Assembly (NCBI RefSeq): GCF_006539505.1
Contig: NZ_BJND01000022.1
Location: forward strand, 1 to 64,000
DNA length: 64,000 nt
Reading direction: 5' to 3'
Source of the DNA: Streptomyces spinoverrucosus
Lineage (GTDB): Bacteria; Actinomycetota; Actinomycetes; Streptomycetales; Streptomycetaceae
The first letter of the stretch is position 1, and every line of letters starts with the position of its first letter. The position numbers were made by a program, and so were the translations under genes. This document shows, piece after piece, positions 41,970 through 50,263 of the stretch. The notes below the pieces were generated by a model. It did not search any database. It saw only the letters and a list, made by a program, of their open reading frames with translations, and was not told the origin of the DNA.

Positions 41970-42632
41970 ATGCCGGTCACCGTTCTCCTCGTCGACGACG
42001 AACCCCTCGTACGCGCGGGCCTGCGGGCCGTGCTGGAGGCGCAGCCGGACATCGAGGTGGTCGGGGAGGCTGCCGACGGGGCCGCGGTGATTCCGCTGGT
42101 ACGGCGACTGCGGCCCGACGTGGTCGCCATGGACGTACGGATGCCGCTGCTCGACGGCATCGAGGCCACGCGCGCGGTGCTGCGGACCGTGCCGGATCCG
42201 CCGAAGATCCTGGTGGTGACGACCTTCGAGAACGACGAGTACGTCTACGAGGCGCTGCGGGCGGGTGCCGACGGGTTCCTGCTGAAGCGGGCGCGGCCGG
42301 CGGAGATCGTGCACGCGGTGCGGCTGGTCGCCGAGGGCGAGTCGCTGCTGTTCCCGGCGTCGGTGCGGCAACTGGCCGCCGAGCACGGCGACGGAAGCGG
42401 TAACCCGGCGGCGCGGGCAGTGCTGGAGCGGGCGCAATTGACCGAGCGGGAGGCGGAGGTGCTGCGGCTGATGACCCGTGGGCTGTCGAACGCGGAGATC
42501 GCCGGTCAGCTGATCGTCGGCACGGAGACGGTCAAGTCGCACGTCAGCTCGGTGCTGGCGAAGCTCGGGGCACGGGACCGCACGCAGGCGGTGATCACGG
42601 CGTACGAGTCGGGGTTCGTCTCGCCGGGCTGA
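41970..42632 (+). CDS. NarL/LuxR-type response regulator
   Basis: This 220-residue regulator has a receiver domain with the acidic pair LLVDDEP and phospho-acceptor Asp55 in AMDVRMPLLDG, then a LuxR helix-turn-helix at LTEREAEVLRLMTRGLSNAEIAGQLIVGTETVKSHV. It follows the kinase gene by 14 bases and is its cognate partner. The likely target is the divergent ABC exporter operon. Length is standard. Confidence 0.94.
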   Translation: MPVTVLLVDDEPLVRAGLRAVLEAQPDIEVVGEAADGAAVIPLVRRLRPDVVAMDVRMPLLDGIEATRAVLRTVPDPPKILVVTTFENDEYVYEALRAGADGFLLKRARPAEIVHAVRLVAEGESLLFPASVRQLAAEHGDGSGNPAARAVLERAQLTEREAEVLRLMTRGLSNAEIAGQLIVGTETVKSHVSSVLAKLGARDRTQAVITAYESGFVSPG

Positions 42633-42729
42633 CCCGTCCTCGGCGGACTGGAGGGCTTACGGCACTCGCCGCTGTCCGCGGTGCCGAGTACGATCCGCCA
42701 AACACGCGCACGAGCTGGGAGGACGGACG

Positions 42730-43887
42730 TTGGGGCGGCTGACCGGCGGGGATCCCTCGCTGCTGCGAAGGATCAATTCCGCGGTGGTGCTGCACGCGCT
42801 GCGTGCCACGGACTGCGCGACGCTGACGGAGATCACCCGGGTGACCGGGCTGTCCCGGCCGACGGTGGAGGGTGTCGTCGAGGGGCTGATCGAGGCCGGT
42901 CTCGTGGTGGAGAAGGCGGCCGAGGAGGGTGCCGCGCGGCGTCAGGGGCGCCCGGCGCGGCGGTTCAGGTTCCGGGCGGAGGCCGGGCATCTGCTGGGGC
43001 TGGAGATCGGGCCGCATCGGGTCGCCGCGCTGCTCGCGGATCTGGACGGGCGGATCGTCGGCGCGCAGGCCAAGGACGTCGACGAGACCGCGCACGCCGA
43101 CGAGCGGCTGGAGCGGCTGCGCACCGCCGTCGCCGAGCTGCTGCGCCGGGCGGGGGTCGCACGGAGCTCGCTGCGGGCGGTGGGGGTGGCGACGCCCGGG
43201 ATCGTCGAGGCGGACGGGACCGTACGGCTGGGCACGGCGCTGCCCGGCTGGACGGGGCTGCGGCTCGGGGAACGGCTGGGCCGCTCCTTCAAGTGCCCGG
43301 TGCTGGTGGAGAACGACGCCAACGCGGCGGCGGTCGCCGAGCACTGGAAGGGGTCGGCGACCGAGTCCGACGACGTGGTGTTCGTGCTGGCGGGGCTGAG
43401 CCCGGGCGCCGGCTCGTTGATCGGCGGGCGGCTGCACCGGGGGTACGGCGGAGCGGCCGGTGAGATCGGCGCGCTGCATCTGCTGGGCCGGGAGGTGACA
43501 CCGGAGACGCTGCTGTCCACCACGGACGAGCCTTTGCACCCGCTGGACGAGCAGGCGGTCGCCAAGGTCTTCGCGCAGGCCCGCGAGGGCGACCAGCGGG
43601 CCATGGCCGCCGTCGACCGGTTCATCCAACGGCTCGTGCACGACGTGGCCGCACTCGTGCTGGCCCTCGACCCGGAGCTGGTCGTCATCGGCGGCTGGGC
43701 GGCGGGACTGGACGGCGTACTGGATCCGCTGCGGCGGGAACTGGCGCGGTACTGTCTGCGGCCGCCGAAGGTGACGCTGTCGCTGCTGGGAGAGGCGGCC
43801 GTGGCCACGGGGGCGCTGCGGCTGGCCCTGGACCATGTGGAGAAGCAGCTGTTCGCGGTGGAGGGCACGGTGACGGCGCGCCGGTGA
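42730..43887 (+). CDS. ROK family transcriptional regulator
   Basis: This 385-residue protein has an N-terminal winged helix (LLRRINSAVVLHALRATDCATLTEITRVTGLSRPTV) and a C-terminal ROK fold with the ATPase/sugar-kinase-like segments VGVATPGIVEADGTVRL, ENDANAAAVAEHWKG and VIGGWAAGL. The zinc-binding CxC motif of typical ROK kinases is not seen, so it is likely a repressor responding to a sugar. The start is TTG 42730, with GGGAGGA upstream. It is convergent with a GntR-UTRA regulator, separated by a terminator. No sugar operon is adjacent. Confidence 0.9.
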   Translation: MGRLTGGDPSLLRRINSAVVLHALRATDCATLTEITRVTGLSRPTVEGVVEGLIEAGLVVEKAAEEGAARRQGRPARRFRFRAEAGHLLGLEIGPHRVAALLADLDGRIVGAQAKDVDETAHADERLERLRTAVAELLRRAGVARSSLRAVGVATPGIVEADGTVRLGTALPGWTGLRLGERLGRSFKCPVLVENDANAAAVAEHWKGSATESDDVVFVLAGLSPGAGSLIGGRLHRGYGGAAGEIGALHLLGREVTPETLLSTTDEPLHPLDEQAVAKVFAQAREGDQRAMAAVDRFIQRLVHDVAALVLALDPELVVIGGWAAGLDGVLDPLRRELARYCLRPPKVTLSLLGEAAVATGALRLALDHVEKQLFAVEGTVTARR

Positions 43888-43940
43888 GAGGCGGCTCGTC
43901 GAACGTCCCCACGGACTAGAGAGCCAACTCAAGAGACGTC

Positions 43941-43974
43941 CGGCGCCTCGAAGGAGGGTCCCTCCGGGGCGCCG
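43941..43974. terminator. nested hairpin between ROK and GntR genes
   Basis: CGGCGCC pairs with GGCGCCG, enclosing a GGAGGG/CCCTCC stem. It lies between two convergent genes, so it is probably a bidirectional terminator. Confidence 0.8.
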
Positions 43975-43995
43975 TACGAAAAGGGCCTGCGGCGT

Positions 43996-44757
43996 TCAGG
44001 ACGCCCGGCGCTGCGGGTCCTCGTGGATCTCCACTCCGCCCGAGTCGCCGAACGTCAACCGGCACGTGTCAGCGCGGTACGTCGCGACGGAGACCGCCGC
44101 GGTGCTGCCGGCGGCGTGGAAGCGGGTGGTGACCACCAGGACCGGCGCGCCCGGCAGGCGGTCGAGTTCCTTGGCGTCGTCGGCGCGGGCCGAACCGAGT
44201 TCGACGGCGCGGTCCTGCCCCTCCAGCTCCAGGTGCTGCAGCTCGCGCAGCACCGCACGCGCGCGTGCCGGTCCCGACGGTGCGTCGATGGCGGACAGGT
44301 CGGGCACCGACGAGGCCGGGATGTACAGCAGCTCGGCGGCGACGGGCTGGCCGTGCGTCGTACGGGTGCGGCGCACGATGTGCACGGGCTCGTCGCGGCC
44401 GGTCTCCAGGGCGTCGGCGACCGCGGCCGGCGGGGCCGCGACGGTGCAGTCGACGGCCTGCCAGGCGTCACCGGGCGCGCCGGGCCAGGCGTGCTGCTCA
44501 GTGCCGACGGCCACGCCCACGCGCGGCGGGGCGACGGTCGTACCGACTCCGCGGCGGCGTTGCAGCCTGCCTTCCAGTTCCAGCTGTTCCAGGGCCTGGC
44601 GGAGCGTGGCGCGGGCGACGCCGAAGCGGGCGGCGAGGTCGCGCTCGTTGGGCAGGATCTCGCCCACCGAGAACTCGGAGTCCAGTGCCTCCGTGAGCAC
44701 GGTCTTGAGATGCCAGTACTTAGGTTCCGGCACCGATTCCAGCTGCGTGGTCCCCAC
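43996..44757 (-). CDS. GntR family regulator with UTRA domain (HutC/DasR-like)
   Basis: This 253-residue protein has a winged-helix GntR N-terminus (FSVGEILPNERDLAARFGVARATLRQALEQLELEGRLQRRRGVG) and a UTRA effector domain (DEPVHIVRRTRTTHGQPVAAELLYIPAS). The GTG start at 44757 has GGAGGACAGG upstream. Relatives such as DasR respond to phosphorylated aminosugars. Its promoter carries a palindrome similar to the DasR site (see the regulatory entry), suggesting autoregulation. The ROK regulator is convergent, not divergent. The effector is unknown. Confidence 0.92.
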   Translation of the reverse strand: MGTTQLESVPEPKYWHLKTVLTEALDSEFSVGEILPNERDLAARFGVARATLRQALEQLELEGRLQRRRGVGTTVAPPRVGVAVGTEQHAWPGAPGDAWQAVDCTVAAPPAAVADALETGRDEPVHIVRRTRTTHGQPVAAELLYIPASSVPDLSAIDAPSGPARARAVLRELQHLELEGQDRAVELGSARADDAKELDRLPGAPVLVVTTRFHAAGSTAAVSVATYRADTCRLTFGDSGGVEIHEDPQRRAS

Positions 44758-44833
44758 CCTGTCCTCCGCAATCGCCGTGATCCGGCGGCGTTTTAGCGCC
44801 CTTGTTTATTAAAGGTTGTTGTACTTATCTACG

Positions 44834-44868
44834 ACCATAAGGCGGCCCTCACCCTTGGTCAAGACCAA
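44834..44868 (-). promoter_or_regulatory. GntR gene promoter with DasR-like palindrome
   Basis: On the minus strand TTGACC (44857-44862) and TATGGT (44834-44839) are 17 bases apart. The palindrome TTGGTC-AA-GACCAA (44855-44868) overlaps the -35. Its core TGGTCTTGACCA (minus strand) differs by one base from the DasR consensus TGGTCTAGACCA that I remember. Autoregulation by the GntR protein, or control by DasR itself, are both possible. Confidence 0.6.
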
Positions 44869-44956
44869 TCCTCGGCCCTCGGGTGCTGCACAGGTGGGGT
44901 GCGGCCAAGCGTTCATGGGCCGTTCGCGCCACGCCGCATTCGTGACGCAACGGCGT

Positions 44957-45844
44957 CTATGCGGTGGCCAGTGATCGCAGCTTGTCGGGGTTGCGGATGA
45001 CGTAGACGGCCTGGACGCGTCCGTCGAGGACGTCCAGCTGGAACACGGAGTCGGGCTTGTCGCCGGACAGGACGAGGACCGCGGGACCGCCGTTGAGTTC
45101 CAGGAAGCGATACGACATGTCCGGAATCCCCTTGCGGGCGGCGCCGATGAGGAAGCGGCCCACGTGGTCGGCGCTCTGCAGCACCCGCAGCGGCGCCTGG
45201 GCCTTGCCGCCGCTGTCGCCGACGAGGCGGACGTCGGGCGCGAGCAGCGCCATGAGGCCGTCGAGGTCGCCGTCCCCGGCGGCGGCCAGGAACCGCTCGG
45301 TGAGGTCGCGGCGCTCGGCGGGGTCGACGTCGTAGCGCGGCCGCCGCTCCTCGACGTGCCGGCGGGCACGGCCGGCCAGCTGCCGTACGGCGGGCTCGGC
45401 ACGGTCGAGCATGGCGGCGATCTCGGCGTGGGGGTAGCCGAAGGCCTCCCGGAGGACGAACACCGCCCGTTCCAGCGGCGACAGCGACTCCAGTACGACG
45501 AGGACGGCGAGGGAGACGGAGTCGGCGAGCACGGCCCGCTCCGCGGTGTCGGGGGCGGTGTCCCCGAACTCGGTGACGTACGGCTCGGGCAGCCAGGGGC
45601 CGACGTACGCCTCGTTGCGGGTCTTGATCTGGCGCAGCCGGTCGAGGGCGAGGCGGGTGGTGACGCGGACCAGGTACGCGCGCGGGTCGCGCACGTCGGC
45701 TCGGTCGGCGGCGGACCAGCGCAGCCAGGCGTCCTGGACCACGTCCTCCGCGTCGGCGACGCGGCCCAGCATGCGGTAGGCGACGCCCAGGAGAACGGGG
45801 CGGTGCTCTTCGAAGACCTCGGTGGCGGTGTCGGCAGTCACCAC
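44957..45844 (-). CDS. ECF41-type RNA polymerase sigma factor (SigJ-like)
   Basis: This 295-residue protein has sigma-2 (VLLGVAYRMLGRVADAEDVVQDAWLRW) and sigma-4 (LSPLERAVFVLREAFGYPHAEIAAML) regions plus a C-terminal SnoaL-like domain. The features that mark ECF41 are WLPEP (residues 84-88) and the DSGGK motif (210-214, consensus DGGGK). In this family the extra domain controls activity and no classical anti-sigma factor is required. ECF41 genes usually sit beside a COE-type (carboxymuconolactone decarboxylase, oxidoreductase or epimerase) gene; here the neighbour is a divergent alpha/beta hydrolase. The start is GTG. Confidence 0.92.
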   Translation of the reverse strand: MVTADTATEVFEEHRPVLLGVAYRMLGRVADAEDVVQDAWLRWSAADRADVRDPRAYLVRVTTRLALDRLRQIKTRNEAYVGPWLPEPYVTEFGDTAPDTAERAVLADSVSLAVLVVLESLSPLERAVFVLREAFGYPHAEIAAMLDRAEPAVRQLAGRARRHVEERRPRYDVDPAERRDLTERFLAAAGDGDLDGLMALLAPDVRLVGDSGGKAQAPLRVLQSADHVGRFLIGAARKGIPDMSYRFLELNGGPAVLVLSGDKPDSVFQLDVLDGRVQAVYVIRNPDKLRSLATA

Positions 45845-45876
45845 CTCATCGTTCCAGCCGCTCGGCGGTGACGGGG

Positions 45877-45892
45877 GCTACCCGTCGGTAGC
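45877..45892. promoter_or_regulatory. inverted repeat in sigma/hydrolase gap
   Basis: GCTACC-CGTC-GGTAGC is a perfect 6-bp-arm inverted repeat midway between the divergent sigma factor and hydrolase genes. Nearby TGTC and CGTC elements could belong to an ECF41 promoter, but the spacing is not convincing. Confidence 0.4.
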
Positions 45893-45949
45893 TGTCGCTG
45901 ACAAGGTGTCTGCACCAAGTCCGGCCCCGAGTCCTCAGCAAGGAGCTGT

Positions 45950-46801
45950 ATGTCCGCCACCGTCTCCTTCAAGGTCCCCACCCCGCGCGGCCCGCGCAGC
46001 ATGAGCCTGGCGTACGCGCGCGTGGGCACCGGTGAACCGCTGGTCCTGCTGCACGGCATAGGTCACCACCGGCAGGTATGGGATCCGGTCGTCCCCGTCC
46101 TGGCGGTCGAACGGGAGGTGATCGCCGTGGACCTGCCGGGGTCCGGGGAGTCCCCGGCGCTGCCGGACGGCCTCGCGCACGACCTGCCGACGATGACCGC
46201 CGTGCTCGCCGCGCTGTGCGAGGCGCTGGGGCTCGAACGGCCCCATGTGGCGGGCAACTCGCTGGGCGGCCTGCTGGCCCTCCAGCTCGGCCGGGACAAG
46301 CTCGTACGGTCGGTCACAGCCCTGTCCCCCGCCGGGTTCTGGTCGCAGGCGGAGCGGCGCTACGCCTTCGCAGTGCTCATGACGATGCGGCAGCTCGCCC
46401 GACGGATGCCGCCACCCCTGGTCGAGGCGCTCGCCCGCCACGCGGTGGGCCGCACGCTGATGACGAGCACCATCTACGCCCGCCCGGGCCGCCGTTCGCC
46501 CGAGGCGGTGGTCGCCGAGACGCTCGCGCTGGCCCGTGCCCAGGGGTTCTCGGAGACCCTCCGCAGCGGCCGGGACGTGCAGTTCACCGACGACATCACC
46601 GGGATCCCGGTCACCGTGGCCTGGGGCAGCAGGGACCGGCTGCTGGTGCCCCGGCAGGGAATCCGCGCCAAGTACATGCTGCCCAAGGCCCGGCTGATAC
46701 GGCTGCCCGGCTGCGGTCACGTCCCGATGAACGACGACCCGGCACTCGTCTCGCGCGTGCTGCTCGACGGCAGCCGGTCTGTCGCGAGGGAGACGCCCTG
46801 A
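45950..46801 (+). CDS. alpha/beta-fold hydrolase
   Basis: This 283-residue protein has the oxyanion segment LLHGIGHHRQVWDPV, the nucleophile elbow HVAGNSLGGLLALQLG (Ser), an acid in the WGSRDRLLVPRQG region and the catalytic His in LPGCGHVPMNDDP. AAGGAG lies 4 bases before the ATG. It is an esterase, lipase or peroxidase-type hydrolase; the exact reaction is not shown. It is divergent from the ECF41 sigma factor and is the best candidate target of it in this window, given the missing COE partner. Confidence 0.93.
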   Translation: MSATVSFKVPTPRGPRSMSLAYARVGTGEPLVLLHGIGHHRQVWDPVVPVLAVEREVIAVDLPGSGESPALPDGLAHDLPTMTAVLAALCEALGLERPHVAGNSLGGLLALQLGRDKLVRSVTALSPAGFWSQAERRYAFAVLMTMRQLARRMPPPLVEALARHAVGRTLMTSTIYARPGRRSPEAVVAETLALARAQGFSETLRSGRDVQFTDDITGIPVTVAWGSRDRLLVPRQGIRAKYMLPKARLIRLPGCGHVPMNDDPALVSRVLLDGSRSVARETP

Positions 46802-46865
46802 GGGCCTCCTTCAGGACGATCACCCGGACCCAGTCCGCGGGTCTACGCCAGCTAATGTCCCGTCC

Positions 46866-48323
46866 ATGAAGCCCGCGAAGCCCTCACAGACCGACGGGCC
46901 GGAACACATGGGCTCCGCCGCCTGGGAGTTGCTGCTGCCCGCCGCCTCGGCACCCGCACGCGCGCGTGGCCGCTCGTTGCAGGCCGCGCTGCGGGCGGCG
47001 GTCCGTTCCGGGCGGCTCGCGCCGGGCACCCGGCTGCCGTCCAGCCGGGACCTCGCGGCCGACCTCGGCGTGTCGCGCGGGCTGGTCACGGAGGCGTACG
47101 AGCAGCTGACGGCGGAGGGGTACCTGCGCAGCGGCCGGGGTGCGGGGACCTGGGTGGGCGACGCCGTACGAGCCGCACACCCGCGCGCGCGTGACCTCGC
47201 TCCCCGCACCTGCGGTGCGCGCGCCGACTTCGTGCCGGGGACGCCGGACCTGTCGCTGTTCCCGCGCGCCGCCTGGGCCGCCGCCCAGCGCCAAGTGCTG
47301 GCGGAGCTGCCGCACCACGACCTCGGCTACCCCGACCCACGCGGCCTGCCCAGGCTGCGCACCGCACTCGCCGAACTGCTCGGCCGCCGCCGGGGTGTGG
47401 TCGCCGACCCGGAGCGGATCGTGGTCGTCTCCGGCGTGACCCAGGCGACGACACTGCTCGCCGTCGTGCTGCACGCGCGCGGGATGCCCGCGATCGGCGT
47501 CGAGGACCCCGGCAGTCCGCAGCACAACGGCGTGTACGCCTCGGCCGGGGTCACCTGTGTGCCACTGCCGCTGGACGACGAGGGGCTCTCCATGGGTCCG
47601 CTGCGGTCGTCCGGGGTACGGGCCGTGGTGACGACGCCGGCGCACCAGTACCCGACCGGGATCGCGTACTCCGCGCAACGCCGCGCCGAACTGCTCGACT
47701 GGGCGCGGTCCGTGGACGGGCTCGTCCTGGAGGACGACTACGACGGCGACTTCCGCTACGACCGGGCGCCCGTGGGCGCGCTCCAGGGCCTCGACCCCGA
47801 ACGCGTCGCCTATATGGGCTCGGTCAGCAAGTCTCTCGCCCCGGGGCTGCGGCTCGGCTGGGTGCTGGTCCCGGAGTGGCTGGCCGACGACGTCATCGCC
47901 CGCAAGCGGGCCATCGACCTCGGCCATCCCACCCTCGACCAGGCACTGTTCGCCCGGTTCCTGGAGCGCGGCGGCTACGACAGCCAGCTGCGGCGCTGCC
48001 AGCGCGCGTACCGCGAACGGCGTGACGCCCTGGTGGCCGCGCTCGACGAGCACTTCCCCGGCGCCGAGGTGTCCGGGATCGCGGCGGGACTGCACGTCAT
48101 CGCGACACTGCCGGAGTGGTACGGGCCGCAGGAGCGGTTCCTCGCGCGCGTGGGAGCGGCTGGGGTTGCCGTACGGGCGCTGTCGGAGTGCGTGTACGCG
48201 CGTGCGGGCGCCTCGGGGGATGGGGACGCGGCGGTGCGGCTTGTGCTCGGGTACGCGCATGTGTCGCCGGGGCGGATTCGGGAGGGGGTGCGGGTGATGG
48301 CGGAGGCGGTACGGGGTGAGTAG
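46866..48323 (+). CDS. MocR/PdxR-type regulator (GntR HTH plus aminotransferase)
   Basis: This 485-residue fusion has a GntR winged helix (RSGRLAPGTRLPSSRDLAADLGVSRGLVTEAYEQLTAEGYL) and a class I aminotransferase-like domain with the PLP lysine in SVSKSLAPGLRLGW and the region ending VLEDDYDGDFRY. MocR proteins use PLP as effector and control vitamin B6 or amino-acid genes. No pdxST genes are in the window, so the target is unclear. Length and motifs are normal. Confidence 0.93.
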   Translation: MKPAKPSQTDGPEHMGSAAWELLLPAASAPARARGRSLQAALRAAVRSGRLAPGTRLPSSRDLAADLGVSRGLVTEAYEQLTAEGYLRSGRGAGTWVGDAVRAAHPRARDLAPRTCGARADFVPGTPDLSLFPRAAWAAAQRQVLAELPHHDLGYPDPRGLPRLRTALAELLGRRRGVVADPERIVVVSGVTQATTLLAVVLHARGMPAIGVEDPGSPQHNGVYASAGVTCVPLPLDDEGLSMGPLRSSGVRAVVTTPAHQYPTGIAYSAQRRAELLDWARSVDGLVLEDDYDGDFRYDRAPVGALQGLDPERVAYMGSVSKSLAPGLRLGWVLVPEWLADDVIARKRAIDLGHPTLDQALFARFLERGGYDSQLRRCQRAYRERRDALVAALDEHFPGAEVSGIAAGLHVIATLPEWYGPQERFLARVGAAGVAVRALSECVYARAGASGDGDAAVRLVLGYAHVSPGRIREGVRVMAEAVRGE

Positions 48324-48545
48324 GGGCGTACGGCGGCTTTTGGGCATGGCCTTGGGCATCCAGCGCCGTAGCCCTGCCCCTCACCCGTCACCACAGCCCG
48401 CCAGTCACATCAGCCCCCACCGCCACTCCGCTCCCCGTGTCCCCGCGGCCCGTTGTTCACTCCTGGTTTGCGTGTGCGCTGCGGCGTCCCAGTAGTTCTG
48501 GCATGACAACTGGCCGGATTCCGTCCTGTCCTGGAGGCACCACCT
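48324..48545. other. intergenic region before the phosphatase gene
   Basis: About 220 bases without a gene. Apart from the candidate PHO box listed separately nothing recognisable was found. Confidence 0.4.
48455..48476 (+). promoter_or_regulatory. candidate PHO box (PhoP site)
   Basis: GTTCACTCCTG is followed directly by GTTTGCGTGTG. The first unit fits the Streptomyces 11-base PHO-box unit (GTTCACCxxGx) and the second is weak. It lies 70-90 bases before an alkaline phosphatase gene, which is the main reason to consider it. Confidence 0.35.
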
Positions 48546-50120
48546 ATGTCACACCGACCCTTGCCCGGCCGCCGCAGTGTCCTGCGCGGCTCTCTCGCCG
48601 CGTCGGCGGCGCTGACTCTGCCCGTCGGTCTCGGCGCGGCGCCGGCCCTCGCCCTGTCGGGGCGCCCGAAGGCGGGCTGGGGCGTGCAGACGGGCGACGT
48701 GTCCGCGCACTCCGGGCTGGTGTGGGTGCGCTCCGACCGCCCGGCCCGGATGATCGTCGAGACCTCCGCGACCGAGTCGTTCCGCAACCCGCGCAGGTGG
48801 TACGGCCCGCTACTCGGCAAGAACTCCGACTTCACCGGCACGACCCTGCTGCGCGGCCTGCCGTCCGGCGAGCAGATCCACTACCGCGTGCTGCTGGCCG
48901 ACCCGGACGACCCGCGCCGTACCGGAGAGCCGGTGACCGGCACCTTCCGTACGGCGCCCGCCCGGCGGCGTGACGGCGTGCGGTTCGTCTGGTCCGGCGA
49001 CCTGGCGGGCCAGGGCTGGGGCATCAACCCGGAGCTCGGCGGCTACCGGATCTACGACGCGATGGCCGCCCTGAACCCGGACTTCTTCATCTGCAGCGGC
49101 GACAACGTCTACGCCGACGGCCCGATCACCGAGACCGTGGCGCTGCCCGACGGGCGGACCTGGCGGAACATCACCACCGAGGAGAAGGCGAAGGTCGCCG
49201 AGACGCTGGCGGAGTTCCGCGGCAACTTCCGCTACAACCTGCTGGACGAGAACCTGCGCGCCTTCAACGCCCAGGTGCCGTCGATCATCCAGTGGGACGA
49301 CCACGAGGTCACCAACAACTGGTACCCGGGTGAGATCCTCACCGACAGCCGGTACACGGAGAAGAACGTCGACGTGCTCGCCGCGCGTGCCCGGCAGGCG
49401 TTCTCGGAGTACTTCCCCATATCGACGCTGCGCCGCCCCGACGGCCGGGTCTATCGGGTGCAGCACTACGGTCCGCTGCTGGACGTGTTCGTCCTGGACA
49501 TGCGCACCTACCGCAACGCCAACTCGACGGACGACCAGACCACCGACCCGCAGGGCATCCTGGGCCGCGAGCAGTTGCAGTGGCTCAAGCGGGAGCTGTC
49601 CCGGTCGCGGGCGGTGTGGAAGGTGATCGCCTCCGACATGCCGCTCGGCCTGGTCGTGCCGGACACCGGGGACGGCAAGCCGAACATCGAGGCGGTCGCG
49701 CAGGGCGACCCGGGTGCCCCGCTCGGCCGTGAGCTGCAGATCGCCGAGCTGCTGCGGTTCATCAAGCACCGGCGGATCACGGGCACGGTGTGGTTGACGG
49801 CCGACGTGCACTACACCTCGGCGCAGCACTACCAGCCGTCGCGGGCGGCGTTCACGGACTTCGAGCCGTTCTGGGAGTTCGTGTCCGGCCCGCTCAACGC
49901 CGGTGCCTTCCCGGCGAACGCGCTCGACAACACGTTCGGTCCGGAGCGGGTGTTCGTGAAGGCGCCGACGACGGCCAACGTCTCGCCCGCCGAGGGCTAC
50001 CAGTTCTTCGGCGAGGTCGACATCGACGGCGACACCGCCGAACTGACGGTCCGACTGCGCGAGCAGGACGGCACCGTGCTGTTCACCAAGGTGCTGCAGC
50101 CGGGCCGAGTGGGTCAGTAG
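48546..50120 (+). CDS. PhoD-type alkaline phosphatase/phosphodiesterase (Tat-exported)
   Basis: This 524-residue protein has a twin-arginine signal (GRRSVLRGSLAASAALTLPVG) and the PhoD metallophosphoesterase fold. Metal-site blocks include VWSGDLAGQGWG, FICSGDNVYADGP, IIQWDDHEVTNNW and TADVHYTSAQ. PhoD enzymes use calcium and iron to release phosphate from esters outside the cell. It has its own terminator and a possible PHO box, so it may belong to the phosphate-starvation regulon. The exact substrate is unknown. Confidence 0.93.
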   Translation: MSHRPLPGRRSVLRGSLAASAALTLPVGLGAAPALALSGRPKAGWGVQTGDVSAHSGLVWVRSDRPARMIVETSATESFRNPRRWYGPLLGKNSDFTGTTLLRGLPSGEQIHYRVLLADPDDPRRTGEPVTGTFRTAPARRRDGVRFVWSGDLAGQGWGINPELGGYRIYDAMAALNPDFFICSGDNVYADGPITETVALPDGRTWRNITTEEKAKVAETLAEFRGNFRYNLLDENLRAFNAQVPSIIQWDDHEVTNNWYPGEILTDSRYTEKNVDVLAARARQAFSEYFPISTLRRPDGRVYRVQHYGPLLDVFVLDMRTYRNANSTDDQTTDPQGILGREQLQWLKRELSRSRAVWKVIASDMPLGLVVPDTGDGKPNIEAVAQGDPGAPLGRELQIAELLRFIKHRRITGTVWLTADVHYTSAQHYQPSRAAFTDFEPFWEFVSGPLNAGAFPANALDNTFGPERVFVKAPTTANVSPAEGYQFFGEVDIDGDTAELTVRLREQDGTVLFTKVLQPGRVGQ

Positions 50121-50141
50121 CTCCCGTACCCTCGTGAACGT

Positions 50142-50178
50142 GTGCCGCGCACCGGCGTCATCCCCCGGTGCGCGGCAC
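50142..50178 (+). terminator. 14-bp-stem hairpin after phoD-like gene
   Basis: GTGCCGCGCACCGG pairs perfectly with CCGGTGCGCGGCAC around a 9-base loop, 21 bases after the phosphatase stop. It is a strong terminator. Confidence 0.88.
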
Positions 50179-50263
50179 GGTCGTATCGGCCTCAACTCCG
50201 CTGCTGTCGCGGCGTTTTTGCAGGTCAGAGCCGATTGTCAGTGGTCGCCTCTACGGTTTTCCC

